Part shown: positions 17,871 through 26,006 of the stretch, piece after piece
How the letters are laid out: each line of letters opens with the position of its first letter
Numbering within the stretch: position 1 is the stretch's first letter
Assembly: GCF_900103325.1 (NCBI RefSeq)
Contig: NZ_FMXM01000002.1
Coordinates: 434,001-498,000, forward strand
Origin: Mesorhizobium qingshengii
GTDB taxonomy: Bacteria > Pseudomonadota > Alphaproteobacteria > Rhizobiales > Rhizobiaceae
DNA: 64,000 bases
Direction: 5' to 3'
Program-made: the position numbers and the translations under genes
The notes under the pieces: generated by a model
The model's database searches: none
Told to the model about the DNA's origin: nothing
Seen by the model: the letters and a program-made list of their open reading frames with translations, nothing else

Positions 17871-18011
17871 ATGAACCTGATCCGCAACTACCGCAACTGG
17901 CGCCGCTACCGGGACACTGTCTCCGAGCTGAGCCGCCTGAGCAACCGTGAACTGACCGACCTCGGCATCAGCCGCAGCGACATTCCTTACGTCGCTCGCA
18001 AGGCGGTCTAA
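17871..18011 (+). CDS. DUF1127 small protein, copy 1
   Basis: 46 residues from the ATG at 17871 (MNLIRNYRNWRRYRDTVSEL). The DUF1127 signature is complete: an Arg-rich amphipathic N terminus, LSRLSNRELTDLGISRSDIP and a short basic end. Members such as CcaF1 of Rhodobacter sphaeroides bind RNA and influence sRNA maturation; others affect phosphate or carbon metabolism. Copy 2 follows after 50 bases and shares the first 11 residues. Both are immediately upstream of two anti-Shine-Dalgarno sRNA units, so a shared transcript is likely. The upstream open frame to 17751 has no matching family sequence. Confidence 0.9.
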   Translation: MNLIRNYRNWRRYRDTVSELSRLSNRELTDLGISRSDIPYVARKAV

Positions 18012-18061
18012 ATTCTTCGGACCGCAAATGGTCCGAACCAGTTTTGAAAAAGAGAACGACA

Positions 18062-18202
18062 ATGAACCTGATCCGCAACTATCGTAACTGGCGCGTTTAT
18101 CGCGAGACGGTTACCGAGCTGGGTCGCCTTTCGAACCGCCAGCTGCATGATCTTGGTATCGTCCGCGACGAAATCAAGAGCGTCGCCCGCCGGGCGATCT
18201 AA
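18062..18202 (+). CDS. DUF1127 small protein, copy 2
   Basis: 46 residues (MNLIRNYRNWRVYRETVTEL), tandem with copy 1. About two thirds of positions are identical between the copies, with LGRLSNRQLHDLGIVRDEIK in the signature region. AGAGAA lies upstream of the ATG as a weak ribosome-binding site. The stop codon is only nine bases before the first hairpin of the sRNA region, so the hairpins would form the 3' end of this mRNA unless a separate promoter exists. Confidence 0.9.
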   Translation: MNLIRNYRNWRVYRETVTELGRLSNRQLHDLGIVRDEIKSVARRAI

Positions 18203-18204
18203 TC

Positions 18205-18330
18205 CAGGAATTTCGCCAGGGTCGACCTCCTCCCCGACCCTGACGAATACGGTCACCCCTTACCTCCTCCCAAGGGTTGACCACCAAAACGGCGCCCGCC
18301 GCACCTCCTCCCGCGGCGGGCGCTGTTACC
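18205..18330 (+). ncRNA. Anti-Shine-Dalgarno sRNA unit 1 (alpha-r14/cuckoo/CcsR-like)
   Basis: Three consecutive hairpins carry the identical ten-base loop ACCTCCTCCC. Hairpin 1 is 18212-18247 (TTCGCCAGGGTCG/CGACCCTGACGAA), hairpin 2 is 18251-18282 (GGTCACCCCTT/AAGGGTTGACC) and hairpin 3 is 18292-18323 (GCGCCCGCCGC/GCGGCGGGCGC, perfect). The exposed CCTCC is complementary to ribosome-binding sites. This layout, next to DUF1127 genes, is known from alphaproteobacterial sRNAs: CcsR in Rhodobacter, and the alpha-r14 family including NfeR1 in Sinorhizobium. The third stem is followed by only a weak T tract, so transcription may run into unit 2. The ends given are estimates. Confidence 0.85.
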
Positions 18331-18362
18331 CAAAAGGGTTTCGCCCCTTTCAAAAATAGCGA

Positions 18363-18492
18363 AAGAGATTTCGTCAAAGCCGACCTCCTCCCCGGCGATG
18401 ACGAATACGGTCGGCCTTCACCTCCTCCCGAGGGTCGACCCCCAAAACGACACCCGCCGGACCTCCTCCCCCGGCGGGTGTTGTTGTTTTCA
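18363..18492 (+). ncRNA. Anti-Shine-Dalgarno sRNA unit 2
   Basis: An exact 158-base register separates each hairpin from its counterpart in unit 1. Hairpin 1 is 18370-18405 (TTCGTCA..GCCG/CGGC..TGACGAA), hairpin 2 is 18409-18440 (GGTCG.CCTTC/GAGGG.CGACC) and hairpin 3 is 18450-18481 (ACACCCGCCGG/CCGGCGGGTGT). All loops are again ACCTCCTCCC. Stem bases differ between units but changes are mostly compensated, which argues for selection on the structure and the loop. Hairpin 3 is followed by TTGTTGTTTT and so doubles as the terminator. Confidence 0.85.
18450..18491 (+). terminator. Terminator formed by the last sRNA hairpin
   Basis: A stem of ten GC-rich pairs with the anti-SD loop is followed by a T-rich tail (TTGTTGTTTT). 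It ends the DUF1127/sRNA region before trmFO. Confidence 0.75.
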
Positions 18493-18575
18493 GGGGCTGG
18501 TTCCTTCGGGAGCAGTTTGCCCGGCACCACGCACGGCAATTGCAATCGCCGCACCAAGCGATTATTCCGGCGCTC

Positions 18576-19988
18576 ATGAGCAAAAATCCCATCCACATCA
18601 TCGGCGGCGGCCTCGCCGGCTCCGAAGCTGCCTGGCAGGCGGCGCAAGCCGGCGTGCCGGTTGTCCTGCATGAAATGCGGCCCGTTCGCGGCACCGATGC
18701 GCACAAGACCGATGGTCTGGCCGAACTTGTCTGTTCCAATTCGTTCCGCTCCGACGACGCCGAAAACAACGCCGTCGGCCTGTTGCACGCCGAAATGCGG
18801 TTGGCTGGCTCCCTGATCATGAGTGCCGGAGACGCCAACCAGGTACCGGCTGGCGGTGCGCTTGCCGTCGACCGCGACGGATTCTCCGACGCCGTGACGA
18901 AAAAGCTCGAAGCGCACCCGCTGATCACCATCCAGCGCGAGGAAGTGCAGGGCCTGCCGCCGGCGGATTGGGATCAGGCAATCATCGCCACGGGTCCGCT
19001 GACCGCACCTTCGCTTGCCCAGTCGATCGCCGAGGCGACCGGCGCCGACGCGCTCGCCTTCTTCGATGCCATCGCTCCGATCGTCCATTTCGATACGATC
19101 GACATGGACACCTGCTGGTTCCAGTCGCGCTACGACAAGGTCGGGCCCGGCGGCACCGGCAAGGACTATATCAACTGTCCCCTGGACAAGGAGCAGTACC
19201 TTGCCTTCGTGCAGGCACTGGTCGATGGTCAGAAAACCGAATTCAAACAATGGGAAGGCACGCCCTATTTCGACGGCTGCCTGCCGATCGAGATCATGGC
19301 CGAACGCGGCGTCGAGACGCTGCGCTATGGGCCGATGAAGCCGATGGGGCTAACCAATGCGCACAATCCGACGGTGAAGGCCTATGCCGTCGTGCAGCTG
19401 CGGCAGGACAATGCGCTGGGCACGCTCTACAACATGGTCGGCTTCCAGACCAAGCTGAAGCATGCCGAACAGGTGCGCGTGTTCCGCACCATCCCGGGCC
19501 TCGAAAATGCCGATTTCGCCCGCCTCGGCGGCCTGCACCGCAACACCTACATCAACTCGCCGACCTTGCTCGATGCTTCGCTGCAGCTGAAGTCGCGCCC
19601 CGGCCTGCGTTTTGCGGGCCAGATCACCGGCTGCGAGGGCTATGTCGAGAGCGCCGCGATCGGCCTGCTCGCCGGACGCTTCGCCGCCGCAGAAAGGCTC
19701 GGCCATGCGCCCTCGCTGCCGCCGCTCACCACGGCTTTCGGTGCATTGCTCAACCACATCACCGGCGGCCACATCGTTTCCGATGACGAACCCGGGAAAC
19801 GCTCCTTCCAGCCGATGAACGTCAATTTCGGCCTGTTCCCGCCCGTCGAAGCCCCGAAGACCGAGGGCAAACGCATGCGCGGCAAGGACAAGACGGTCGC
19901 CAAGCGGCATGCGATCACGTCGCGCGCCCGGGCCGACTGCCGGCAATGGCTGGGATTGGCGGCGCAAACGGCAGAAGCAGCGGAATAG
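18576..19988 (+). CDS. trmFO: tRNA (uracil-54-C5) methyltransferase, folate- and FAD-dependent
   Basis: 470 residues from the ATG at 18576 ([20 protein letters not shown]). The enzyme makes ribothymidine at position 54 of tRNA using methylene-tetrahydrofolate instead of SAM. The N-terminal FAD motif [11 protein letters not shown] is followed by [20 protein letters not shown], a TrmFO signature. The C-terminal part has [20 protein letters not shown], close to the GidA relatives. The length is as expected. The frame is open upstream to 18540, but the GxGxxG motif fixes the start. The terminator of the sRNA region separates it from the preceding genes. Confidence 0.95.
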   Translation: MSKNPIHIIGGGLAGSEAAWQAAQAGVPVVLHEMRPVRGTDAHKTDGLAELVCSNSFRSDDAENNAVGLLHAEMRLAGSLIMSAGDANQVPAGGALAVDRDGFSDAVTKKLEAHPLITIQREEVQGLPPADWDQAIIATGPLTAPSLAQSIAEATGADALAFFDAIAPIVHFDTIDMDTCWFQSRYDKVGPGGTGKDYINCPLDKEQYLAFVQALVDGQKTEFKQWEGTPYFDGCLPIEIMAERGVETLRYGPMKPMGLTNAHNPTVKAYAVVQLRQDNALGTLYNMVGFQTKLKHAEQVRVFRTIPGLENADFARLGGLHRNTYINSPTLLDASLQLKSRPGLRFAGQITGCEGYVESAAIGLLAGRFAAAERLGHAPSLPPLTTAFGALLNHITGGHIVSDDEPGKRSFQPMNVNFGLFPPVEAPKTEGKRMRGKDKTVAKRHAITSRARADCRQWLGLAAQTAEAAE

Positions 19989-20019
19989 ACTTGCCGGCCT
20001 GATGGACCCCTGGCGTAAA

Positions 20020-20036
20020 GTGGGATAGTATCCTAC
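20020..20036. promoter_or_regulatory. Inverted repeat, candidate ParD operator
   Basis: GTGGGATA-G-TATCCTAC is an inverted repeat (7 of 8 pairs) 22 bases before the antitoxin ATG. Type II antitoxins with ribbon-helix-helix domains usually bind such palindromes and repress their own operon. Confidence 0.5.
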
Positions 20037-20057
20037 CTATGCCTAAGAGAGATATCC

Positions 20058-20348
20058 ATGGAAGCCGCTGAAAAACTGTCCGTCACCGTCACGCCCGCCA
20101 TGGCGCGCATGATCCGCGAGAAAGTCCAGGACGGCTCCTTCGGCTCGGCGAGCGAGGTCATCCGCGCCGCACTTCGCGCCTTCCAGCGCGAAGAGGAAGA
20201 GCATACCGAGCGGATGGCGTCGATCCGGGCGCGGGTGACGGCGTCGATCGAGGACACGAGACCGAACCTTTCTGGAGAAGAGGTTCGCGACCGGCTTAAG
20301 AAATTCGCTGGGCAATATTCGAGCCGCGCTGATGATTCGGCGGCTTGA
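20058..20348 (+). CDS. ParD-type antitoxin (ribbon-helix-helix)
   Basis: 96 residues. The N-terminal half (KLSVTVTPAMARMIREKVQD then GSFGSASEVIRAALRAFQRE) is the standard ParD/CopG dimerisation and DNA-binding fold. The C-terminal half (about 60-96), rich in charged residues, is the toxin-wrapping tail. The stop overlaps the start of the toxin gene by 17 bases, typical of translational coupling in type II toxin-antitoxin operons. A palindrome lies just upstream. Confidence 0.9.
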   Translation: MEAAEKLSVTVTPAMARMIREKVQDGSFGSASEVIRAALRAFQREEEEHTERMASIRARVTASIEDTRPNLSGEEVRDRLKKFAGQYSSRADDSAA

Positions 20349-20664
20349 AGTCGAATATCTCGAAAGTGCCAGCGCCGATCTTACCAACATTTTCACACAC
20401 ATAGCCGAGGCAACCGGAAGTCCAGACGTAGCGCTGAGATTCGTGCTGCGCATCGAAGACCGCTGCCAGAGCATTGGCAACGCACCTCGGGGTGGTCGTT
20501 CTCGTGACGACATCGTGCCAGGATTGCGAACGGTGCCGTTCGAGCACTCTGCTGTCATCGCCTACATCGTGGAAGACGATCTCGTCCGTATCGTCAACAT
20601 TTTCTACGGCGGCCGCGACTACGAGACACTGATGCGCGATGGTGGCTCGACCGCGCCCTTATGA
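20332..20664 (+). CDS. ParE/RelE-superfamily toxin
   Basis: 110 residues with the ParE profile: YLESASADLTNIFTHIAEAT (the two N-terminal helices), IEDRCQSIGNAPRGGRSRDD, then GLRTVPFEHSAVIAYIVEDD and VRIVNIFYGGRDYETLM. ParE toxins inhibit DNA gyrase, whereas RelE relatives cut mRNA at ribosomes. The spacing and the RDYE end favour ParE, but I cannot exclude the other target. It is coupled to the antitoxin gene. A nearby mobile element is not visible. Confidence 0.88.
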   Translation: MIRRLEVEYLESASADLTNIFTHIAEATGSPDVALRFVLRIEDRCQSIGNAPRGGRSRDDIVPGLRTVPFEHSAVIAYIVEDDLVRIVNIFYGGRDYETLMRDGGSTAPL

Positions 20665-20673
20665 TAAAAGCAG

Positions 20674-21627
20674 CTATTCCGCCGGCTCGGCACTTGCAGC
20701 CGGCAGCCCCGGCTTGCCCGCCTCGCCCGGATTCCGCCTGACATAGGCGGCCTTCAGGCTTTCCGATGTGTCGCGCAAGCCGTCATGGCTCCAGCCGGGC
20801 GGCTTGATCAGGTAGTTGAGACGATCGCTGAGCGAAAGCCTCGGAGCAAAGGCATCCGCGAACATGCCGATCCATTCGTGGAACGCCACTTTCAGCGGAT
20901 TGAAGGTGCCGATATTCTTGACGATGCCGTAGCGCGGCCGGTCCTCTTCCAATTCCTCGACGAAGGTGCCGAACATGCGATCCCAGATGATCAGCGTGCC
21001 GGCATAATTGGCGTCGAGGTACCGCGGATTGGTGGCGTGATGGACGCGGTGGTGCGAGGGCGTGTTGAAGATGAATTCGCACCAGCCCCACATCTTGCCG
21101 ACGGTCTCGGTGTGGATCCAGAACTGCCAGACCAGATTGAAGCCAAAGGTGAAGGCAATCACCGCCGGATGGAAGCCGAGCAGCACCAGCGGCGCCTGCA
21201 GCACGAACATGAAGGTGAACAGCCCGGTCCAGCTTTGTCTCAGCGCCGTCGACAAATTGTAGTGCTGGCTGGAATGATGGTTGACGTGCTCGGCCCACAC
21301 CCAGCGCACCCGGTGCGCAATGCGGTGGTAGACATAGTAGCGCAAATCATCGAGCAGGAAGGCGGTCAGGAACACCCAGAACGACAGCCCGAGATTGAAG
21401 ATCCGGAATTGCCACAGCCATAGCAGTGCCCAATAGGACACGACGCCAAGCAGCAGCCCGGCGACGACATTGCCGGTGCCCATCATCAGGCTGGTCAGTG
21501 TGTCGCGCGTCTCGAACGAGCCCTTGGCGCGGCCGGTGCGCACCAGCCACAGTTCGATCAGGATCGCTGCGACGAAGAACGGAATGGCCAGTTGGGTGAC
21601 CTGCGGGAAATCGTAACTGTCCATCAC
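20674..21627 (-). CDS. Sterol desaturase / fatty acid hydroxylase family membrane enzyme
   Basis: 317 residues with several transmembrane helices. The eight-histidine di-iron signature of the family is complete: HRIAH at about 101-105, HVNHHSSQH at 114-122 and HHRVHH near 192-197. Such enzymes hydroxylate or desaturate lipids. The bacterial substrate is unknown, with sterol-like lipids and hopanoid or ether-lipid alkyl chains among the possibilities. The start is a GTG at 21627 that overlaps the upstream stop (GTGA) or the ATG at 21624. It forms a two-gene operon with the small protein upstream. Confidence 0.9.
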   Translation of the reverse strand: MMDSYDFPQVTQLAIPFFVAAILIELWLVRTGRAKGSFETRDTLTSLMMGTGNVVAGLLLGVVSYWALLWLWQFRIFNLGLSFWVFLTAFLLDDLRYYVYHRIAHRVRWVWAEHVNHHSSQHYNLSTALRQSWTGLFTFMFVLQAPLVLLGFHPAVIAFTFGFNLVWQFWIHTETVGKMWGWCEFIFNTPSHHRVHHATNPRYLDANYAGTLIIWDRMFGTFVEELEEDRPRYGIVKNIGTFNPLKVAFHEWIGMFADAFAPRLSLSDRLNYLIKPPGWSHDGLRDTSESLKAAYVRRNPGEAGKPGLPAASAEPAE

Positions 21628-22058
21628 GCGGCCTCCTTGGTGGAATTGCGGTGTTGCGACCCGAGAGCGTTCAGCAAGTCCTGCGCATCAACGGCGTCGG
21701 CAAAGCTGAAGCGGCCTCCCTTCCAGGTGAAATCGGCAAGTCGAAACGAGACCACGCCTGCACCCTCGGCCACCAGAGCCGTGACATCCGCGGACGTGAC
21801 GATGCGCGTCAAAAAGCAGTCGCCGATGCTGTGCACGATTCCGATGCGCCCTTGCCCGATATCCAGAAACGCTGTCCTGGCATCCGCCGTCAGGCGAACC
21901 CGCGTAGCAATGTCATCGGGAAAATCCTCGGCGAAACGGCTCAACGCCTGATCCGGACCGGCCAGCATGGCCGCCTTGCTGCCACCGGTGAAATGCACCG
22001 CGGCAACCGACAGCGCAATGCCAAGGACGACGATCGCGACCAGAACGAGCAAACTCAT
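21624..22058 (-). CDS. Small membrane-anchored protein, unknown function
   Basis: 144 residues beginning MSLLVLVAIVVLGIALSVAA, a single N-terminal membrane anchor. The rest (FAEDFPDDIATRVRLTADAR, then GIVHSIGDCFLTRIVTSADV) looks like a soluble alpha/beta domain exposed to one side of the membrane. No family is recognised with confidence. Translational overlap with the hydroxylase suggests the two act together. A palindrome, TTGACGTTTACGTCAA, lies 68-83 bases upstream. Confidence 0.75.
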   Translation of the reverse strand: MSLLVLVAIVVLGIALSVAAVHFTGGSKAAMLAGPDQALSRFAEDFPDDIATRVRLTADARTAFLDIGQGRIGIVHSIGDCFLTRIVTSADVTALVAEGAGVVSFRLADFTWKGGRFSFADAVDAQDLLNALGSQHRNSTKEAA

Positions 22059-22125
22059 GGATTTCCTCCGGGCCGGCCTGTCGTCTTAGGCGACAGTTCC
22101 CAGCTCGGCCGAATCCTTAGCATGA

Positions 22126-22141
22126 TTGACGTTTACGTCAA
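22126..22141. promoter_or_regulatory. Palindrome upstream of the hydroxylase operon
   Basis: TTGACGTTTACGTCAA has 7-base arms around TT and overlaps the last codons of the SQS/PSY-like gene. It resembles operators of MerR-type LiuR regulators as I remember them. The half GTTTACGTCAA also occurs upstream of both FadL-type genes, at 51787 and 53471. Confidence 0.4.
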
Positions 22142-22980
22142 AGTGCCGGCCAGCCCTTGCTCGCGCGACGCAGCAATAGCCAATGCCGGCGTAGCGCCGA
22201 CAGCCGCGCCACGCCGTCGAGCGGCGAGCCACTCTCCATTTTCGTCAGGTAAGCGCGCGACAGGGCCACCGGCAGAAATGCCGGACGCAGCAGGACCGGC
22301 AGAGCCGACGCCCCCTGCTCGAAGGCGGAAAGATGATCCCGCGCCAGCGCAATCATCGCCGCCACCGCACGCTTAGCGCCGGGGCCGCCGTCACCGGCAA
22401 CAAACTCTTCCGGCGAAGAGCCCGCCGCCGCCAGGATATCGACCGGGACAAAACACTGCCCACGTTTGCGGTGCAGCGGCAGCAGAAGCAACAGGCCGGT
22501 TATCGCCTGGGCGCAGCCGGCCCTGCCCGCCAGTTCAGCGAAACGCGGCGCCTCGACGGGATCGAGCACCATCGCCGCAAGCTGGATGAGAGCGGCTGCC
22601 GTCTCGCCGCAATAGCCTTCGAGATCGGTGCGCAACGGCATCGGATCGTCATAGAGATCGAAAATGCGCGCCTCGAGCATGTTGTCGAACGCCGACTTCG
22701 GCAGCTTGAACGCAGCAATGGTGGTGTTCAAGGAATCGGCAACAGGATGGCCGGCACCCGCCTCGCCACCGGCGGCAATGACATCGCGCCACCATTGCAG
22801 CCGCACTTCGCCGGGCAACGGCTCGTGGATGCGATCCCGGATACCTGCGATCTCGGCATTGAAGGCATAGAGCGAAAACAGCGCGTCGCGCTTGTCGGCC
22901 GGCGCGTAGAGCGCGGTGAGATAGCGGTCGTGGTCGGCGGCGCGCACCGCGTCCATGACGATTTTGGCATTTTCGGACAT
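22138..22980 (-). CDS. Squalene/phytoene synthase-like protein, NDUFAF6 type
   Basis: 280 residues. The fold is that of trans-isoprenyl head-to-head synthases: RYLTALYAPADKRDALFSLY, IRDRIHEPLPGEVRLQWWRD and LEGYCGETAAALIQLAAMVL. The DxxxD motifs that bind the diphosphate substrate are poorly kept (YLTAL and YCGET replace them), so prenyl transfer is doubtful. Mitochondrial NDUFAF6 is a member of this non-catalytic branch and helps assemble complex I. Together with the Mth938-type protein next door (NDUFAF3-like), a complex I or membrane-protein assembly role fits better than carotenoid synthesis. It ends the yajC-secDF operon, starting one base after the Mth938 gene stops. Confidence 0.82.
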   Translation of the reverse strand: MSENAKIVMDAVRAADHDRYLTALYAPADKRDALFSLYAFNAEIAGIRDRIHEPLPGEVRLQWWRDVIAAGGEAGAGHPVADSLNTTIAAFKLPKSAFDNMLEARIFDLYDDPMPLRTDLEGYCGETAAALIQLAAMVLDPVEAPRFAELAGRAGCAQAITGLLLLLPLHRKRGQCFVPVDILAAAGSSPEEFVAGDGGPGAKRAVAAMIALARDHLSAFEQGASALPVLLRPAFLPVALSRAYLTKMESGSPLDGVARLSALRRHWLLLRRASKGWPAL

Positions 22981-22981
22981 A

Positions 22982-23374
22982 TCAATCGACGGCGATCAGC
23001 GCGGCGGCCACGGCGCGGTCTTCCGCCAGAAGGACATTATAGGTCCGCACCGCAGCCCCCGTCGACATCGGGTCGGACGTGATGCCCGCCGCCTTCAGCG
23101 CCGCGCGCAGCGCCGCCGGCAGCGGCCGGAGTTCCCTGCCCATGCCGACCAGCAGGATCTCGACCTTGTCGGCCTCGGCCAGCAGCCTGTCGAAATCAGC
23201 CACTGTCAGCGCTGTGGCGTCGGCCGGCTCCCAACCATGGATGCCGGATGGCAGGCACAGCAGCGAGCCGCGATGCGACATGTCGGCAAAGCGGAACCCG
23301 CCATTGCCGTAGGCCTCGATCGGCGCACGGCCAGGGAAATGCGCCTCGCGGATGACGATGCCTTTGCCGGTCAC
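22982..23374 (-). CDS. Mth938-like domain protein, NDUFAF3-type
   Basis: 130 residues from a GTG at 23374. The sequence YGNGGFRFADMSHRGSLLCL, then SGIHGWEPADATALTVADFD and VEILLVGMGRELRPLPAALR, is the Mth938 fold. In alphaproteobacteria these proteins sit in a conserved operon with secDF and yajC, and the human relative NDUFAF3 is a complex I assembly factor. The proposed role in membrane complex assembly is inferred from that context. It lies 28 bases after the secDF stop. Confidence 0.85.
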   Translation of the reverse strand: MTGKGIVIREAHFPGRAPIEAYGNGGFRFADMSHRGSLLCLPSGIHGWEPADATALTVADFDRLLAEADKVEILLVGMGRELRPLPAALRAALKAAGITSDPMSTGAAVRTYNVLLAEDRAVAAALIAVD

Positions 23375-23402
23375 CGTTGTGTCACCCCTTCGCGGCCGCG
23401 CG

Positions 23403-25955
23403 TCAGGTCGCGACCGCTTTGCCGCCGCCCACCGGCTTCTCCTCGTCGGAGGTTGTAGCCTGCGGCCGCAGCTTGAACAGGATCAGCAGCGGTGCCGCGA
23501 TGAAGATCGACGAATAGGTGCCAAACACGACGCCGAACAGCATGGCCATAGTGAACGAGCGGATCACCTCGCCGCCGAACAGCACCAGCGCCAGCAAGGC
23601 GAGGATCGTCGTCACCGAGGTCAGCGTCGTTCGCGACAACGTCTCGTTGATGGCGTTGTTCAACAGCTGCGGCAGCGGCATTCGCTTGTATTTTCGCAGA
23701 TCCTCGCGAACGCGGTCGTAGACCACGATCGTGTCGTTCAGCGAATAGCCGATGATGGTCAGTATCGCCGCCAGCGACGACTGGTTGAATTCAAGCCCGG
23801 TGATGACGAAGAAGCCGAGCGTCATCACCACATCGTGCACCGTCGCCACGATGGCGCCGACCGCGAACTGCCATTCGAAACGGAACCAGACATAGACCAG
23901 GATGCCGAACAGCGCGACCAACATGGCGATCGTGCCTTGCTTGGCCAACTCGCCGGAAACCGTCGGTCCCACCACTTCGACGCGGCGGAAATCATACTGG
24001 TCCTGCAGCTCGCCGCGCACCTTGTCGATGACCGTCTGCTCGGCATTCTCGCCGCCATCCTGCGTCCCGACGCGGATCAGCACGTCGTTCGGCTCGCCGA
24101 ACTGCTGTACCTGCACTTCGCCAATGTTGAGTTCCGTCAATCTGCCTCTGATATCGGCGAGATCGGCGGTGCCGCTCTTGGCCTTCACCTCGATCAGCGA
24201 ACCGCCCTTGAAATCGATGCCGTAATTGATGTCGATGGTCATGAACAGGACCACCGACAGAACCGACAGGAAGCTCGACAACGCGAACGTCCAGCGGCGG
24301 ATGCCCATGAACGGAATCTTCGTGCCCGGCGGAATGAAGGTCACCGGCGCCTTCGGCAATTCCTTCGGACGGGCACGGCGCAGCCAGATCGACACCAGCA
24401 GCCGGGTGAAGGTGAAGGCGGTGAAGACGGTGGTCAGGATGCCGATGGCGTAGGTGATGGCAAAGCCCTTCACCGGACCGGTGCCGAGATAGAACAGCAC
24501 CACCGTGGCGATCAGCGAGGTGACGTTGGAATCGACGATGGTGGCCAGCGCCTTGGAGAATCCGGTGTCGATCGCCTGGATCACGGAGCGGCCGTTACGT
24601 CGCTCCTCGCGAATGCGTTCGTAGATCAGCACGTTGGAATCGACCGCCATGCCGATGGTCAGCACGATACCGGCGATACCGGGCAAGGTCAGTGTCGCGC
24701 CAAGCAGTGACAACAGCCCGACGATCATCGCCACGTGCACTGCCAGAGCGATGTTGGCGAGGAAGCCGAGGAAGCCGTAGGCGACGAACATGAACGCAAC
24801 GACGAGGATCGAGCCGATGATGCCCGCGACCTTGCCGGCATGGATCGAATCCTGGCCGAGGCCCGGACCTACGGTGCGTTCTTCGATCACCGTCAGTGTC
24901 GCCGGCAGCGCACCGGCGCGCAGCAGCACAGCGAGATCGTTGGCGCTCTGGGCGGTGAAATTGCCGGAGATCTGGCCAGTGCCGCCGAGGATCGGCTCAC
25001 GGATCTGCGGCGCCGAGATCACCTGATTGTCGAGCACGATCGCGAACAGCTTGCCGACATTCTGCGAGGTCGCCTGGCCGAAACGCGCCGCGCCCTTCGA
25101 ATCGAAGCGGAACGAAACCACCGGCTCGTTGTTCTGCGAATTGTATGTCGCCTGCGCATCGACGAGGTTCTCACCCGAAACGATGACGCGGTTTTCGATC
25201 AGGTAGGGAACCGGCGGATCGTCCTGCGAATAGAGGATCGAGGAGCCGGCAGGCGGACGGCCGTTGAGCGCATCCTGCACCGGCATCGACTGGTCGACCA
25301 TCTGGAAGGTCAGCTTGGCGGTCTGGCCGAGGATTTCCTTCAGCCGTTGCGGATCCTGCAGACCCGGCACCTGGACCAGGATGCGGTCGTCGCCCTGGCG
25401 CTGCACGATCGGCTCGGTGGTGCCGAGTTCGTTGACACGGCGGCCGACGACTTCGATCGATTGCGTCAGCGCCGTCGAGGTGCGGTATTTGATGCCGGCG
25501 TCGGTGACGGTGAACTTGAGCAGGCCGGGCTCGGAATCATCCAGCGTCATCTCCTGGATGGAGCCGCCGCTGAACAGGCCGGCAGCGACAGGATCGGTCA
25601 ATGTCTTCAGCGCCTTCTTGGCGGCATCGACCTGGGCGAGATCGGTGATGCGGACCTGCACGGTGCGGCCCGATCCGGCAAGGCCGGTATAGCCGACCTT
25701 GGCATCGCGCAGCAGCGTCCTGATCTCGTCCCGCGTCGTTTCCAGCCGATCCTTGATCAGATCGTTGGGATCCATCCTGAGCAGGATGTGCGACCCACCC
25801 TGCAGATCGAGGCCGAGCGTCATCTGCCGCTTCGGCACCCAGCTGGGCAGTTGGGCCAGCGTACTGGCGGAGAACAGGTTTGGCGCGGCGAGGATCACTG
25901 TGATGGCCACGGCCACCCAGATCAGGATCATCTTGAAGCGCGAAAAATACAGCAT
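23403..25955 (-). CDS. secDF: SecDF fused protein-export membrane protein
   Basis: 850 residues, a fusion of SecD and SecF, which use the proton gradient to pull proteins through SecYEG on the periplasmic side. The SecD half has MTLGLDLQGGSHILLRMDPN (motif D1) near residue 45 and VDSNVLIYERIREERRNGRS (D4/D5). The SecF half has YGIDFKGGSLIEVKAKSGTA and GYSLNDTIVVYDRVREDLRK. Twelve transmembrane helices in two groups of six are expected. The C terminus is short and charged. yajC lies 51 bases upstream and the two small assembly-type genes lie downstream, all co-oriented. Confidence 0.96.
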   Translation of the reverse strand: MLYFSRFKMILIWVAVAITVILAAPNLFSASTLAQLPSWVPKRQMTLGLDLQGGSHILLRMDPNDLIKDRLETTRDEIRTLLRDAKVGYTGLAGSGRTVQVRITDLAQVDAAKKALKTLTDPVAAGLFSGGSIQEMTLDDSEPGLLKFTVTDAGIKYRTSTALTQSIEVVGRRVNELGTTEPIVQRQGDDRILVQVPGLQDPQRLKEILGQTAKLTFQMVDQSMPVQDALNGRPPAGSSILYSQDDPPVPYLIENRVIVSGENLVDAQATYNSQNNEPVVSFRFDSKGAARFGQATSQNVGKLFAIVLDNQVISAPQIREPILGGTGQISGNFTAQSANDLAVLLRAGALPATLTVIEERTVGPGLGQDSIHAGKVAGIIGSILVVAFMFVAYGFLGFLANIALAVHVAMIVGLLSLLGATLTLPGIAGIVLTIGMAVDSNVLIYERIREERRNGRSVIQAIDTGFSKALATIVDSNVTSLIATVVLFYLGTGPVKGFAITYAIGILTTVFTAFTFTRLLVSIWLRRARPKELPKAPVTFIPPGTKIPFMGIRRWTFALSSFLSVLSVVLFMTIDINYGIDFKGGSLIEVKAKSGTADLADIRGRLTELNIGEVQVQQFGEPNDVLIRVGTQDGGENAEQTVIDKVRGELQDQYDFRRVEVVGPTVSGELAKQGTIAMLVALFGILVYVWFRFEWQFAVGAIVATVHDVVMTLGFFVITGLEFNQSSLAAILTIIGYSLNDTIVVYDRVREDLRKYKRMPLPQLLNNAINETLSRTTLTSVTTILALLALVLFGGEVIRSFTMAMLFGVVFGTYSSIFIAAPLLILFKLRPQATTSDEEKPVGGGKAVAT

Positions 25956-26006
25956 ATGGCGTCGTCCGTCAGAGCGTGTCCGCGGATCGCTCCGCCTGGA
26001 ATTTGG

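Noticed and set aside
18205..18492. CRISPR-like appearance of the CCTCCTCCC repeats
   Set aside because: Repeats are hairpins with differing stems and no regularly sized spacers, and no cas genes are present. The RNA-hairpin explanation fits all features.
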